Of a stretch of DNA of 64,000 nt, positions 26,520-36,311 are shown piece by piece (within the stretch, counting starts at the first letter, position 1; each line of letters opens with the position of its first letter). This stretch comes from a virus, in IMG/VR virus record IMGVR_UViG_3300044614_002617, positions 1 through 64,000 of that record. One strand, 5' to 3'. The notes below the pieces were generated by a model. It ran no database searches. It saw only the letters and a list, made by a program, of their open reading frames with translations, and was not told where the DNA came from. The position numbers and the translations under genes were made by a program.

Positions 26520-28488
26520 AAAGAAAGAACCAGAGCTAACAGAAGAGCAGCGGCTACGCATTGAGATGCGTAAACGTCTTTTGTTTACTATCTGTGAATC
26601 CAAAGAAGAGCTTCAGCAATTTATCAAGACTTTCTTGAAGCTAGACTTGCCGGACTGTACAGTAGATGAACTATCTACTTCCAATCCTATGGAGTCTGTT
26701 TGGCAAATTTACTGCACCATGAAGACCAACAAAGGTGCCCACCGTGTTGTTGTGGCTGCTTCCCGTAACTCAATGAAAACCGTTATATCCGCAGTCATTC
26801 ACTGGCTGGCTATGGTTCACTTTAGGCGCTCGTGTCTACAAATTGCCGCAATTAAAGATCAGTCTTATAAAGCAATTAAATATCTCAAAAAATTTCTTCG
26901 TATTCCGGAACTTCAAGATCATTTTGAAACTAACAGAGCCGGCGAGCTTAGACTATCTAATTTGCCTCCCAACTCATATACATCTAAAGACGATGCCGAC
27001 GTATTCGTGACGGCAGCAACCCTCGAAGGTGCCAACTCATCCCGCGCCTCTATAATTATTCGAGACGAGTGTGACTTGACACCTAGAGAAATCCTTTCAG
27101 AAGTCGCCATGGTTGCCGACCCCACTCAAGACGAGCATGGTTTCGAGCCAATTACAATTTCTCTGTCGTCTCGTAAGACTTCTCAAGGGCCTTTGCAGGA
27201 ACTTATGGAAGAAGCTGAAAAAGGCGAAGATTCCGATATTAGACTAGATAAATGGTCAGCGGTAGACTTTATGAAAAAGTGTCCGCCCGAAGTTCATGGA
27301 GAAAAAAGACTCAAAGCGTATCTTCATACCGAAAATCTTAAAGTTAGATGGGATGAAGAGACGTTCCAGGACGAGCCGCAGGCGATTAAGACTAAGTATA
27401 AAGAAATACTAGCTTATGAAGGTTGTGTTACTTGTCCTGCGTTTATTGCCTGCCAAGCCCGCGCTCCCAAGCAAACAGGCAAATCGAAAACACTTAGGAC
27501 AATCGCCTTTACGGGCAACTTCATCAAAGAGACTAAAGAAGCCAACAAGATTATTGCTCAGATTCTAAATTGGCGTCCTGAAACCGGCGGCCTAGTGTTT
27601 CCTACGTTTAGTCGTCATCTTCATGTAAGAAACATAGAAGAAACTTGGTATTGGATGACTGGCCAACAATGGAAAGCCAACAGGAAATGCACTAAGCAGG
27701 ATGTCTATGCTTGGGCAGTGACTAATAAATGGGAAGTAAGTTTTGGGGTTGACTGGGGCGTTAGAGATGCCGCCGTGGTTACAGTAATTCTGTATTCACA
27801 AACTCAATCACGCTGTATTGTCTTAAGCGTTCGCGCAGCTACTGGGTATCCTAACTCTCAATGGGCTGAAACCATTAGACAAAAAGAGTGTATGACATTT
27901 CCGCCAGATATTGTGTGTCCCGATATGGCCGATGCCGGATCCGCTCACTATTTTCAACCATATGGATTTGCTGTCAAATCTAAAAAACCAGCTCAAATTG
28001 AAACCGGTGTAAGTCAAATTCAATCGCTGCTGTGGAACGTAGAGCGACAAGAGTCCGACGTAGTATTTTGTAAGGCAGAAAACGATTCCGGTATGGATTT
28101 TGCTGTTGATTGCATGATTGGGTGGATGCACAAGAAAGACCCTCGTGGAGAATTTGACACGAGCAGATACGAAGATGATGATAATACTCACTTTCCCGAT
28201 GCCTTTCGTTATGCATTGGATAAGTACAGAACTTCTATGGAAATTCGTATTGCTAGCAAGAAAAACATCGAACAGGCGCCCACAACTCGCGAGCAAGCAT
28301 ACCGCAAGGATATTGACGCCGCTATGTATGATACCTATAAAGAAATGGGTGTGCCTTTAATGCCGTCTCAACTAGCTGAAATGACTATAGACGCTTATAG
28401 AAAAGCGGGCATGGGGCATCTTATTGAGGGAGACGCCCAAGGCTCTACGCCCGAACCAAAGAAAAAACTAATTAAGTTTAGTATCTAG
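26512..28488 (+). CDS. Terminase large subunit
   Basis: 658 residues, ATG 26512. The packaging ATPase shows a Walker A-like ASRNSMKT at 83-90 (variant of the usual P-loop, as in many phage terminases) and a Walker B IIIRDECD at 181-188. The RNase H-fold nuclease begins near residue 408 (FGVDWGVRDA) and its last acidic motif is FPDAFRYALD near 560. It cuts concatemeric DNA and drives it into the prohead through the portal. The portal gene is about 8 kb downstream. The N-terminal ~60 residues are charged and precede the ATPase core. A cysteine cluster at about 305-315 (GCVTCPAFIAC) may bind zinc. Confidence 0.95.
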   Translation: MAKKKEPELTEEQRLRIEMRKRLLFTICESKEELQQFIKTFLKLDLPDCTVDELSTSNPMESVWQIYCTMKTNKGAHRVVVAASRNSMKTVISAVIHWLAMVHFRRSCLQIAAIKDQSYKAIKYLKKFLRIPELQDHFETNRAGELRLSNLPPNSYTSKDDADVFVTAATLEGANSSRASIIIRDECDLTPREILSEVAMVADPTQDEHGFEPITISLSSRKTSQGPLQELMEEAEKGEDSDIRLDKWSAVDFMKKCPPEVHGEKRLKAYLHTENLKVRWDEETFQDEPQAIKTKYKEILAYEGCVTCPAFIACQARAPKQTGKSKTLRTIAFTGNFIKETKEANKIIAQILNWRPETGGLVFPTFSRHLHVRNIEETWYWMTGQQWKANRKCTKQDVYAWAVTNKWEVSFGVDWGVRDAAVVTVILYSQTQSRCIVLSVRAATGYPNSQWAETIRQKECMTFPPDIVCPDMADAGSAHYFQPYGFAVKSKKPAQIETGVSQIQSLLWNVERQESDVVFCKAENDSGMDFAVDCMIGWMHKKDPRGEFDTSRYEDDDNTHFPDAFRYALDKYRTSMEIRIASKKNIEQAPTTREQAYRKDIDAAMYDTYKEMGVPLMPSQLAEMTIDAYRKAGMGHLIEGDAQGSTPEPKKKLIKFSI

Positions 28489-28497
28489 TGCTAAAAT
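28489..28497 (+). promoter_or_regulatory. Extended -10 promoter candidate
   Basis: TGCTAAAAT fits an extended -10 (TGnTAAAAT), about 70 bases before the giant fibre gene. No good -35 at 17 bases. The following CTCACC-GAAT also occurs after the promoter at 6850, so a shared leader element is possible. Confidence 0.4.
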
Positions 28498-28567
28498 AAT
28501 CTCACCGAATGGTATTTAAAGTCTGCGTTTTATTTGTGGGCTATACACACAAACAGTGAGAGAAAAA

Positions 28568-31500
28568 ATGGCACTAAAGGATAAAACCAAATTACATATT
28601 AGATATAGCCTAGTTAATCCAGACGCAGCCGAGGATTTGATAAATAGCGTTGAGCAAAGATCAGACGCAGATATTGCCGCCGACGCCGAGCTTTTTGCTG
28701 CAATCCAAAATGAACAGGCAGCCAGAATTGCCTCAGACTCCACAATTCACAATAAAATCAACGCAGAAGCCGCCGCTCGTAATAATTCTTTGGCCATGGA
28801 GTCTGAAGCACGTCGCACAGCTGACGACGAACTAGAAGAGCGCTTAGATGTAGTACAGGGCTCCGACGCAGTCGCAGGGTCTATAGCAAATTCTTTAAAA
28901 AATGCAAAAGCTTATACGGACAGTTCTGTTAGCACAGAAAGCGCAAGGGCAATCAACGCTGAGGCGTCTTTAAGTGCAAAAATTAACAACATGGCGTCAA
29001 ACGTAGATCCCGTTGCCTTAGACTCTTTGTCTGAGATTGTAAGCGCTTTTCAAGACGCTGACTCAAATTTAAACAGCGCTATTACTACCTTGGCTAACAA
29101 TGGCACCGCTAATCTAAATGCAGAAAAAACTGCCCGCATGGCTGCTGATGCCTTATTAAGCGGTCGTTTAGATGTTTTAGAAGGCTCTGATACTGTTACC
29201 GGTTCGGTCGCAAAAGCTCTTAAGGATGCCAAGGCGCACACAGATGCAGAGAAGGCAGAAAGAATTGCAGCGGTTTCTGTGGAAAAAAATAGCCGCATAG
29301 CCGCAATCGACGTTGAGGCGACTGCAAGAGAACTTGCCGATAATATTGAAAAATCAGAAAGAGTCGCGGCGGACTCTGCCGAAAGGGCATCCCGCACCGC
29401 AGCTATTAGTGCGGAAGCGCAGTCCCGTAGAGATGCAGACGGTTTGCTGCAAGCCTCGATCGTTAATGCAGAACTTTCTCTTGCAGAATCATTAAATAAC
29501 CAAAAAAACACACTCGAAGCTTCAATTGATAACGAGGTTTTCGCTCGTACACAAGCCGATGCAAACTTGTCATCTTCGCTCTCTAGCGAAGTAAACCGCG
29601 CACAATCCGCTGAATCTGGCTTATCGAACGCTTTATTTGCGGAAGTGGCTCGCGCACAAGCCGCCGAAGTCGCGCTTCAGTCTTCTTTAGATGTAGAGAT
29701 TTCAGCAAGGCAAATCAGTGATGCGGATATGTCCGCCCTCCTTGGCGCAGAGCAAACTGCTCGTCAAAATGCAGACGCAATTTTACAGGCCAATATTTCG
29801 TCTGAGCAAGCGGCCAGAATTGCAGCCGACAATCAACTGCAAAATGCAATCAATATTGAGTCAACCTCCCGTAAAGCTGAAATCGCTGAAGAAATGTCTG
29901 CAAGAAAAGCAAACGACGTTAATCTTCAGAATATGATTGCACTTGAAAGCACTCAGAGAGCGGAGGCCGATTCGGCAATTCAAAATAGCCTTGCCTTAGA
30001 GTCAGCTTCTCGACAGAACTCTGATAATACTATACAAAATAATCTTAATGCTGAAATTGTCTTAAGGCAAAGTGCGCTCGCAACCGAGGCTGCGGCACGC
30101 CAAAGCGCAGACTTGGTTTTACAAGGAAATCTTGACGCTGAAAAAACAGCACGCGAAAACGCTGACAATTCTTTGCAAGTATCTATCAATAATGAAGTTT
30201 TGGCTAGACAGTCCGCTGTTGCAGCCGAAGCCGCAGCTCGTCAAGCCGCTGATGCCGCGCTTCAGGCGAGTATTAATAATGTTTTGTCCAATTTAGACAC
30301 AGGTGCGCTCGATTCGTTGTCAGAAATCGTTGCAGCGTTTCAGGATGCTGACTCCAACCTTCAGGGCGCCATTTCCAGCCTTGCCGTTAATAGCTCGTCC
30401 AAAGTGGACGATGAGGCGACCGCAAGGATTGCGGCGGACAATTCTCTTGCAGCTGCTATTGAGCTAGAAGCTCAAGAGAGAGACGAAGCATATCAGTCAC
30501 TTCAAAATCAGATGGACAGCGAAATTTCAACCCGTCAAGATGAAATCGACGCAGAAATTACCGCTCGTCAAAACGCAGATTCATCTCTAGAGGCAGCTAT
30601 TGCTGCGGAGCAGTCCAGCCGAGCTTCCGGAGACAACTTTTTGCAAATTCAAGTAGACGAGCTCGCCGACTACTTTAAAACACAGCAACAAGCATCTAGT
30701 ATATCCTCTACAAATGCACTTAACGCAGAAGCATCTTTACGTCAAAGCAGCGACGAGGCTCTTCAGGCGGCGATTGATTCCGAAGCCGCTCGCGCTCTTG
30801 CTGCGGAATCTGCACTTGCAGTAAGAATTGACAATGTTCTCTCAAATATTGATCCAGATGCTCTTGATTCTTTAGCGGAAGCTGTAACCGCATTTCAGGC
30901 TGCTGATTCTGAAATTCAAGCTGCCATCTCCAGCCTTGCTTCATCGGGCGCTGCTGGCTTGGATGAAGAGCGATCTGCTCGTGCCGCCGGCGATGTTGTT
31001 TTGGAAGCAAGTTTGTCCGCAGAGGCCGCAGCTCGTGAATTGGAAGATGCAAGTATTCGATCAGCTTTAAGTGCAGAAATTGCTGTCAGAGAAGCATCCA
31101 ATTTTGCTGAAATGTCTCGTGCAATTGCAGCGGAAGTTGCTGTTCAGGAAAATCTAAATGCCGAAGTTCTGCGCGCAGTCGGAGCAGAAGCTGCGCTTCA
31201 GGTGGCGCTAAGCGATGAAGCGTCTTCTCGCGTTGCAGCTGTTACAGAAGCTCAAGACTCCATCAATATTGAAAAAACAGCTCGCATGGCGGCCGACACT
31301 CAACTTCAAGAAAAAATTGATGTTGAAGTTTCTAACCGTATCGCTGCGGACAATTCAGAAAGCGCAGCCCGTTTGGCGGCTGATAATGATTTGTCAAATC
31401 GTATTGATATTCTAGAAGGCTCGGACGCAATTGTTGGCTCAGTTGCAAAAGCCCTTAAAGACGCCAAGGCGCACACAGATGCGGAAGTGTCTACCGAACA

Positions 31501-34456
31501 ACAAAGGGCAATGACTGCAGAAGCAGCCCTTGCAGCAAGAGTCGATGCAGTTCTCTCAAATATTGATCCGGATGCTCTTGATTCCTTGTCTGAAATTGTA
31601 ACTGCATTTCAAGCAGCCGATGCTAATATTCAAGGAACAATTTCAGAGCTTGCCAATAATGGTGCTGCCGGCATTCAAGCAGAAGCATCCGCTCGTGAAG
31701 CTGCTGACTTTGCAGAACAATCTGCTCGTATGGCAGCCGACAGTGCAATCGCAGCTGCGCTTGACGCCGAGATTGCCGCAAGAACAGCCGATGTTGCGAA
31801 CGAAAGTGCAGCTCGAATTGCGGCAATAAGTGCCGAAACAGTTGCCCGTCAAACCGAAGGCTCCGAATTGCGGGCAGAAATTGAAGCAGAAGCAGCTCGC
31901 GCTAATATTGCAGAGTCTTCTCTCCAGAATGCTTTGAGCGCAGAAATCGTTCGTGCCCAGACTGCCGAAGCCGATCTTCAATCTTTACTTAGCGCAGAAA
32001 CCTTTGAGCGCCAAAATGCTATTTCCGCTGAGATGTTAGCGCGCTCAGCCGCCGATAGCGGACTGCAGAACAACATCGACGCAGTTGCAATGAGTCTTGC
32101 TCAAGAGCTTCTAGATCGCACCTCTGGTGATGCAAGTGTATTGGCGTCTGCTCAGGCATATGCTGATCAAAAAATCTCTGACCTTGTTAATTCTGCTCCT
32201 GCAGTTCTTAACACTCTCAAAGAACTTTCCGATGCACTTGGCGGCGATCAGAATTTTGCAGCTACTGTCGCCGGTCAAATCGGTGACGTTCAAGCTAATG
32301 TTGATGCCGAAGAAGCAAGAGCGATTGCAGTTGAAGCTTCATTACAGGCTTCAGTAGCTATCCTTCAGGGTGCTCTTGATTCAGAAGTAATTGCACGAGC
32401 TGCCGCTGATGATTTGATTCAAGCTTCTATCGCAACAGAAGCATCTAATCGTGCTCAGGAAGTCGCCGATGAGATGACCGCTCGTCAAGCAGCCGATGCC
32501 GCTATCGCAGCAGACCTTGCCGATGAGGCGGCTCGCGCAACAAATGCGGAAGATGTTCTCGACGCTAAGATTGATCAGGAAATTTTTGACCGTTCAGAAG
32601 CAATTACAAGTGAACAGCAATCTCGCCAAAGCGCAGACAATGCTTTGCAAAGCTCAATTACCCTAGAGGCTTCAAATCGTTCTGCGGAAGATGCTGTATT
32701 AAATACAAAAATTGTTGATATTAACTTAAATCTTAATACACAGATTATTTCGCTATTTGAAAACAATGCCGCTGTATACGCCGATGCGCTTGCTGGCACT
32801 CAAGACCCAAACAATCGAGATGGTTGGTATTTTAAAAATGCTACTCAAGGGCAGAAAATTAACTGGTATTTCTTTGACGGATCTAAAGAGAATATTTCTC
32901 TTGGAGACTTTAGTGCATACGCGGTGGTAACTTTTGACTCAGTTGTTAGTAAGCCATTCTTGGCGGTTTATACAACTCCGACTGCATCCGGAAACGCAGC
33001 CAGCTGGTATAAATCAAGAGTAGTTTACGTTGCTGACAGTTCTGCTGTGGTTGGCGTTAAGTATCTCATGCACTTTGGTCAAGACCCTAAAGTTCACCCT
33101 GAGCTGCCTCGCCTATCTATGTCTCCATCATCTAGCTCAAATGGTACAAGAGACGCTTCTGAGCGCATATTGACAGCCGCACTTGGTTCAGATTCAGGAA
33201 CTTCTGCGAATAACTGTCAATTTGTTGCCGAGTCGGTCGGCGTTTATAGCCCTGCAATTAAACGTAAATCCAAGCTTGAGATTCGCAAGTCTTCTAGGAT
33301 TGACTTAAATGCTGAAATTACCAGCAGAACGGCTGGGGATGCTCAGGCTGTCCAGACAGCTAAAAGCTACACAGATGCTCAAATTGCAGCACTTAATTAC
33401 GTTTCATCTGTCAATGGTCTAGCTGGGGCAGTTAGCTTAGGGTCTGACCAAATTACTGAAGGTTCACAAAACCTTTACTTCACGGAAATGCGAGCAAAAA
33501 GCGCCGCCGTTGTTAATAATATGTCTGGTTCGCAATCGGACTTAGCTCCGTCCGTATCCGCAGTTAAAACTTATGCTGCCCAATACATGAAAAAAGGCTC
33601 TGCAATTTGGTGTTTGGCCGGCGGCGAATACCCAACTTTGCAAGCAGCTATTGATGCGGCTTCTCCCGGACAGGTGATTCTTCTTGGCGAAGGCACTTGG
33701 GGCGACGCAACACTTAAGGGGCGCGTTGATATTATTGGTTTAGGTGCTCCTAAAAATACTAATATCGTTGTTGGTAAACTTAGTTTTGCTCCAACGAGTG
33801 GTTCTGCTGTAGACAATCAAGTGTTTCTTTCAAATATGCTTATTAGCGCTAGTTCCACTGCTAGCGGCATATCACTTGGCGGTACGGCTCCGGTTCGTCT
33901 TAATTTAAATGGCTGTTATGTATATAGAGGTTCTGGCACGTCAACCTTAGTAAGCTTAGCAAATACAGACACAACCGCAACGACTGTAAGAATGGATGGG
34001 TGTGCTGTCATTTCCGGAGGAACGGACGGAACGCTTGTTACAAGCAGCGTTAGATACTTGAGAATCACGAGTTCGGAATTTTCAGGTGCCTCAAAAGCAT
34101 TTATTGTAAATGGTGGCCTTACCCAGATTGCTATTTCTAATATTGAAACAAACTCCGCTACGGAAATTATTCAAGTTACAGCAGGTGCAACATGTACGGT
34201 TAGTACATGCCTTGTTCGTAACCTAACAACAAACGGAAGCGGCGTTTCCGTTGCAACAAACGGCGTTTTTATTGCATCTACTCTTGCTATGTTTGATGTG
34301 GCAAGCGGGACAGGATACTGTGTAAGAGGTACGGGAACAATGATCTACGATATGATTTCTTTTAATCATATTGCTGTTTTGCAGCCAAGAAACATAAAAT
34401 TGCAAAACACTCTCAGCGTTGTTCAGCTGCCTTCTACACCCACCTTAGTGCCGTGA
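28568..34456 (+). CDS. Giant tail fibre with coiled-coil repeats and beta-helix tip
   Basis: A GTG at 28556 is in frame, but ATG 28568 follows GTGAGAG and is the likelier start (1962 residues). Most of the protein (about 20-1450) is built from short Ala/Asp/Glu/Ser-rich units of the type EAxARxAADxxLQ that should form a long trimeric coiled coil. A longer unit, containing ALDSLSEIVxAFQxADS, recurs at about 29005, 30290, 30850 and 31570. From about residue 1680 (GGEYPTLQAAIDAA) the C-terminal part looks like a pectin-lyase-type right-handed beta helix, often the receptor-binding or sugar-cleaving part. It likely contacts host surface glycans. Confidence 0.8.
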   Translation: MALKDKTKLHIRYSLVNPDAAEDLINSVEQRSDADIAADAELFAAIQNEQAARIASDSTIHNKINAEAAARNNSLAMESEARRTADDELEERLDVVQGSDAVAGSIANSLKNAKAYTDSSVSTESARAINAEASLSAKINNMASNVDPVALDSLSEIVSAFQDADSNLNSAITTLANNGTANLNAEKTARMAADALLSGRLDVLEGSDTVTGSVAKALKDAKAHTDAEKAERIAAVSVEKNSRIAAIDVEATARELADNIEKSERVAADSAERASRTAAISAEAQSRRDADGLLQASIVNAELSLAESLNNQKNTLEASIDNEVFARTQADANLSSSLSSEVNRAQSAESGLSNALFAEVARAQAAEVALQSSLDVEISARQISDADMSALLGAEQTARQNADAILQANISSEQAARIAADNQLQNAINIESTSRKAEIAEEMSARKANDVNLQNMIALESTQRAEADSAIQNSLALESASRQNSDNTIQNNLNAEIVLRQSALATEAAARQSADLVLQGNLDAEKTARENADNSLQVSINNEVLARQSAVAAEAAARQAADAALQASINNVLSNLDTGALDSLSEIVAAFQDADSNLQGAISSLAVNSSSKVDDEATARIAADNSLAAAIELEAQERDEAYQSLQNQMDSEISTRQDEIDAEITARQNADSSLEAAIAAEQSSRASGDNFLQIQVDELADYFKTQQQASSISSTNALNAEASLRQSSDEALQAAIDSEAARALAAESALAVRIDNVLSNIDPDALDSLAEAVTAFQAADSEIQAAISSLASSGAAGLDEERSARAAGDVVLEASLSAEAAARELEDASIRSALSAEIAVREASNFAEMSRAIAAEVAVQENLNAEVLRAVGAEAALQVALSDEASSRVAAVTEAQDSINIEKTARMAADTQLQEKIDVEVSNRIAADNSESAARLAADNDLSNRIDILEGSDAIVGSVAKALKDAKAHTDAEVSTEQQRAMTAEAALAARVDAVLSNIDPDALDSLSEIVTAFQAADANIQGTISELANNGAAGIQAEASAREAADFAEQSARMAADSAIAAALDAEIAARTADVANESAARIAAISAETVARQTEGSELRAEIEAEAARANIAESSLQNALSAEIVRAQTAEADLQSLLSAETFERQNAISAEMLARSAADSGLQNNIDAVAMSLAQELLDRTSGDASVLASAQAYADQKISDLVNSAPAVLNTLKELSDALGGDQNFAATVAGQIGDVQANVDAEEARAIAVEASLQASVAILQGALDSEVIARAAADDLIQASIATEASNRAQEVADEMTARQAADAAIAADLADEAARATNAEDVLDAKIDQEIFDRSEAITSEQQSRQSADNALQSSITLEASNRSAEDAVLNTKIVDINLNLNTQIISLFENNAAVYADALAGTQDPNNRDGWYFKNATQGQKINWYFFDGSKENISLGDFSAYAVVTFDSVVSKPFLAVYTTPTASGNAASWYKSRVVYVADSSAVVGVKYLMHFGQDPKVHPELPRLSMSPSSSSNGTRDASERILTAALGSDSGTSANNCQFVAESVGVYSPAIKRKSKLEIRKSSRIDLNAEITSRTAGDAQAVQTAKSYTDAQIAALNYVSSVNGLAGAVSLGSDQITEGSQNLYFTEMRAKSAAVVNNMSGSQSDLAPSVSAVKTYAAQYMKKGSAIWCLAGGEYPTLQAAIDAASPGQVILLGEGTWGDATLKGRVDIIGLGAPKNTNIVVGKLSFAPTSGSAVDNQVFLSNMLISASSTASGISLGGTAPVRLNLNGCYVYRGSGTSTLVSLANTDTTATTVRMDGCAVISGGTDGTLVTSSVRYLRITSSEFSGASKAFIVNGGLTQIAISNIETNSATEIIQVTAGATCTVSTCLVRNLTTNGSGVSVATNGVFIASTLAMFDVASGTGYCVRGTGTMIYDMISFNHIAVLQPRNIKLQNTLSVVQLPSTPTLVP

Positions 34457-34791
34457 TGATTGTTGGTCACCTAAAAGATGTTGTTAAGGGAAAAGCAAAG
34501 TTTTTCTCAAGACGCTCTTCTAGGTGGCCATCATTGCGTAAATCTTATCTGGAGACTCATAACTCATGTGCGGCTTGCGGCTGCACTGAGTTTTTAGAGG
34601 TACACCACATCGAACCTTTTCATGAGAACCCCGCCCTAGAGCTAGACGCAAACAATCTAATTACGTTATGCGACAAACCCGGTAAAGATAATTGTCATTT
34701 AGAAATAGGCCATCTTGGTAGTTTTAGAAACAAAAACCCCAACGTCCGAGAAGACGCAGCCAAAATTCTTCAAGAAAAAACTAAAGAATAG
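34456..34791 (+). CDS. HNH endonuclease-like protein
   Basis: A GTG at 34453 is also possible; ATG 34456 overlaps the previous stop by one base. About 111 residues. CAACGC (a CxxC knuckle) is followed by EVHHIEPFH, then NNLITLC and NCHLEIGH, an HNH fold with four zinc-binding cysteine positions. Such proteins nick or cut DNA and can be homing endonucleases or packaging helpers. Located between a fibre gene and the portal region, not right next to a terminase gene. Confidence 0.8.
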   Translation: MIVGHLKDVVKGKAKFFSRRSSRWPSLRKSYLETHNSCAACGCTEFLEVHHIEPFHENPALELDANNLITLCDKPGKDNCHLEIGHLGSFRNKNPNVREDAAKILQEKTKE

Positions 34792-34827
34792 TTTCTACAA
34801 TCCGATAAATAATCATGGGGGTATCCT

Positions 34828-34932
34828 ATGAAATTTGTTTTGGGCGCAATCGGTGTGTTTTTTAGTTATTTCATAATTAAAATCACAATGTTCTGGATCG
34901 GATTGTGCGTGTGGATTTTAAATTTGCTGTAA
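34828..34932 (+). CDS. Tiny membrane protein
   Basis: 34 residues (begins MKFVLGAIGVFFSYF), nearly all hydrophobic, starting after GGGGG. It should span the membrane once or twice. Function unknown; a holin-like or membrane-stress role cannot be excluded. Confidence 0.5.
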   Translation: MKFVLGAIGVFFSYFIIKITMFWIGLCVWILNLL

Positions 34933-34967
34933 AATTAAGTTGGCTGCTCACCCAATAAAGGAAAGAA

Positions 34968-35288
34968 ATGAAAAATATTTACGTTTGCGCTCCGTGGCGT
35001 GACCCCAACTCTATCTTGCAGTTTAATCAAATCTGTAATAAAATCATTGAGATGGGTAATAATCCTGTATGTTGGGCTACGGCATATCACTCTCTTCTTG
35101 ACTTTTCCGATTACAAAAACAGAGACAAAGCCGTTGCCATGGGGCTAATGCTAATGCACGGATGTCACGAAATATGGGTTTTTGGAGCAAAAACGCCGAT
35201 AATGCTTCAGGAGCTAGAAGCCGCTGCCGAAAAAAACATTCAAATTATAGAATACTCTATTCTTGACTTTCTTTGCAGTTCAAGGTAA
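34968..35288 (+). CDS. DUF4406/nucleoside-deoxyribosyltransferase-like protein
   Basis: 106 residues, ATG 34968 after AAAGGAAAG. The start IYVCAPWRDPNS and the later HGCHEIWVFGAKTPIM resemble a small Rossmann-like family (DUF4406 and relatives) related to nucleoside 2-deoxyribosyltransferases, common in phages. It may bind or modify nucleotides. Catalytic residues were not checked in detail. Confidence 0.55.
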   Translation: MKNIYVCAPWRDPNSILQFNQICNKIIEMGNNPVCWATAYHSLLDFSDYKNRDKAVAMGLMLMHGCHEIWVFGAKTPIMLQELEAAAEKNIQIIEYSILDFLCSSR

Positions 35289-35291
35289 AAT
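35263..35291 (+). promoter_or_regulatory. Sigma70-like promoter
   Basis: TTGACT at 35263-35268 and TAAAAT at 35286-35291, spacer 17. The -35 lies inside the end of the previous gene. It probably serves the next gene and the portal operon. Confidence 0.65.
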
Positions 35292-35315
35292 GTCAAAGAC
35301 TATAGGAGTTTTGGC

Positions 35316-36296
35316 ATGTCCTATCTATCCTTGACTTTAAATACAGCGGCTTCTTCGGTTGAAAATCCGCTCAAATCAACGACCGCCTCGACTATGAATT
35401 TTGAGGTCGGTGGCCTAAAGTTAGATATTGCTGAAGGGTTTTCTGTTTCTCTAGACCCCTACGAAGAAAGAGTAATTGCTTCTACTCGAAAATCATTGAG
35501 TTTAGACAGCACGACCCAGATTGAAATTATTCAACCGTACAACAGCTTAGATCAAGAATCTTTGTGGAGAGTCAGATGGATTGGAGGAACTAATCCAAAC
35601 TTTCGTGTTCGTCGTGCACTAACCGTTAATGATTTGACTACCGTAAGTGTAACTAGGCTAAACGATAATGTAACTCGCGTGCAATTTTCTGGCGCAATAG
35701 GCTCTAATGTTAAACTAAACGATATTCTTTTATTTGAAAAAGATAATGATATTGGACTGCAATCTCCGTTTAATGCAGTTAATACCGGAGTTCCATGTCG
35801 AATTGTAGGTATTAGTTCCAATTATTTAGATGTAGAAGATTTTGGAGTTTTGGTAAACGATCCAAATGTTTTGATGGGTTTTGATTATTTAGATATTTTA
35901 AAAGTTTTTTCTTCGTTTGGGGCGCAAACAACGGATACTTTAAATATCACGTCTACCGCTTTCAATTACGGAAACAGAGGCGCGTTTAAAATTGTTGCCG
36001 TCTCTGCCGATTATATTGACATCGAGGCACCGTCATTGGTGCCCGAAACGGTGACTAACATTACGGAAGGGTTTAGGATTTTTATTAATACTATTTATTA
36101 TATTGCACTAAAAGCAAAAGGCTCGTTTAAGTTAATGATTGACGAAAAAGAGCTTGACCTCTCTCCCTTAAATGATACAGCTATATTTGCAAGCTCTGTA
36201 ACTTGTTCAGAGATTATTGTTAAAAATCATTCAGACGGTATGCTTATGGTTGAAGGTTTGTGGTGTGCCTCTGGAATGAACGGAACTGCTTGTTAA
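35316..36296 (+). CDS. Hypothetical structural-type protein
   Basis: 326 residues, ATG 35316 after ATAGGAG. Beta-rich with several strand-turn units and no catalytic motif visible. It is 15 bases before the portal gene and shares the promoter at 35263. Its order suggests a virion component (for example a head-associated or fibre protein) but the family was not recognised. Confidence 0.6.
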   Translation: MSYLSLTLNTAASSVENPLKSTTASTMNFEVGGLKLDIAEGFSVSLDPYEERVIASTRKSLSLDSTTQIEIIQPYNSLDQESLWRVRWIGGTNPNFRVRRALTVNDLTTVSVTRLNDNVTRVQFSGAIGSNVKLNDILLFEKDNDIGLQSPFNAVNTGVPCRIVGISSNYLDVEDFGVLVNDPNVLMGFDYLDILKVFSSFGAQTTDTLNITSTAFNYGNRGAFKIVAVSADYIDIEAPSLVPETVTNITEGFRIFINTIYYIALKAKGSFKLMIDEKELDLSPLNDTAIFASSVTCSEIIVKNHSDGMLMVEGLWCASGMNGTAC

Positions 36297-36311
36297 TAAT
36301 AGGAAATTTCA

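Noticed and set aside
30720-31052. Reverse-strand frames inside the giant fibre gene
   Set aside because: They arise from the repeated Ala/Glu codons of the sense strand; no start signals or neighbours support them.
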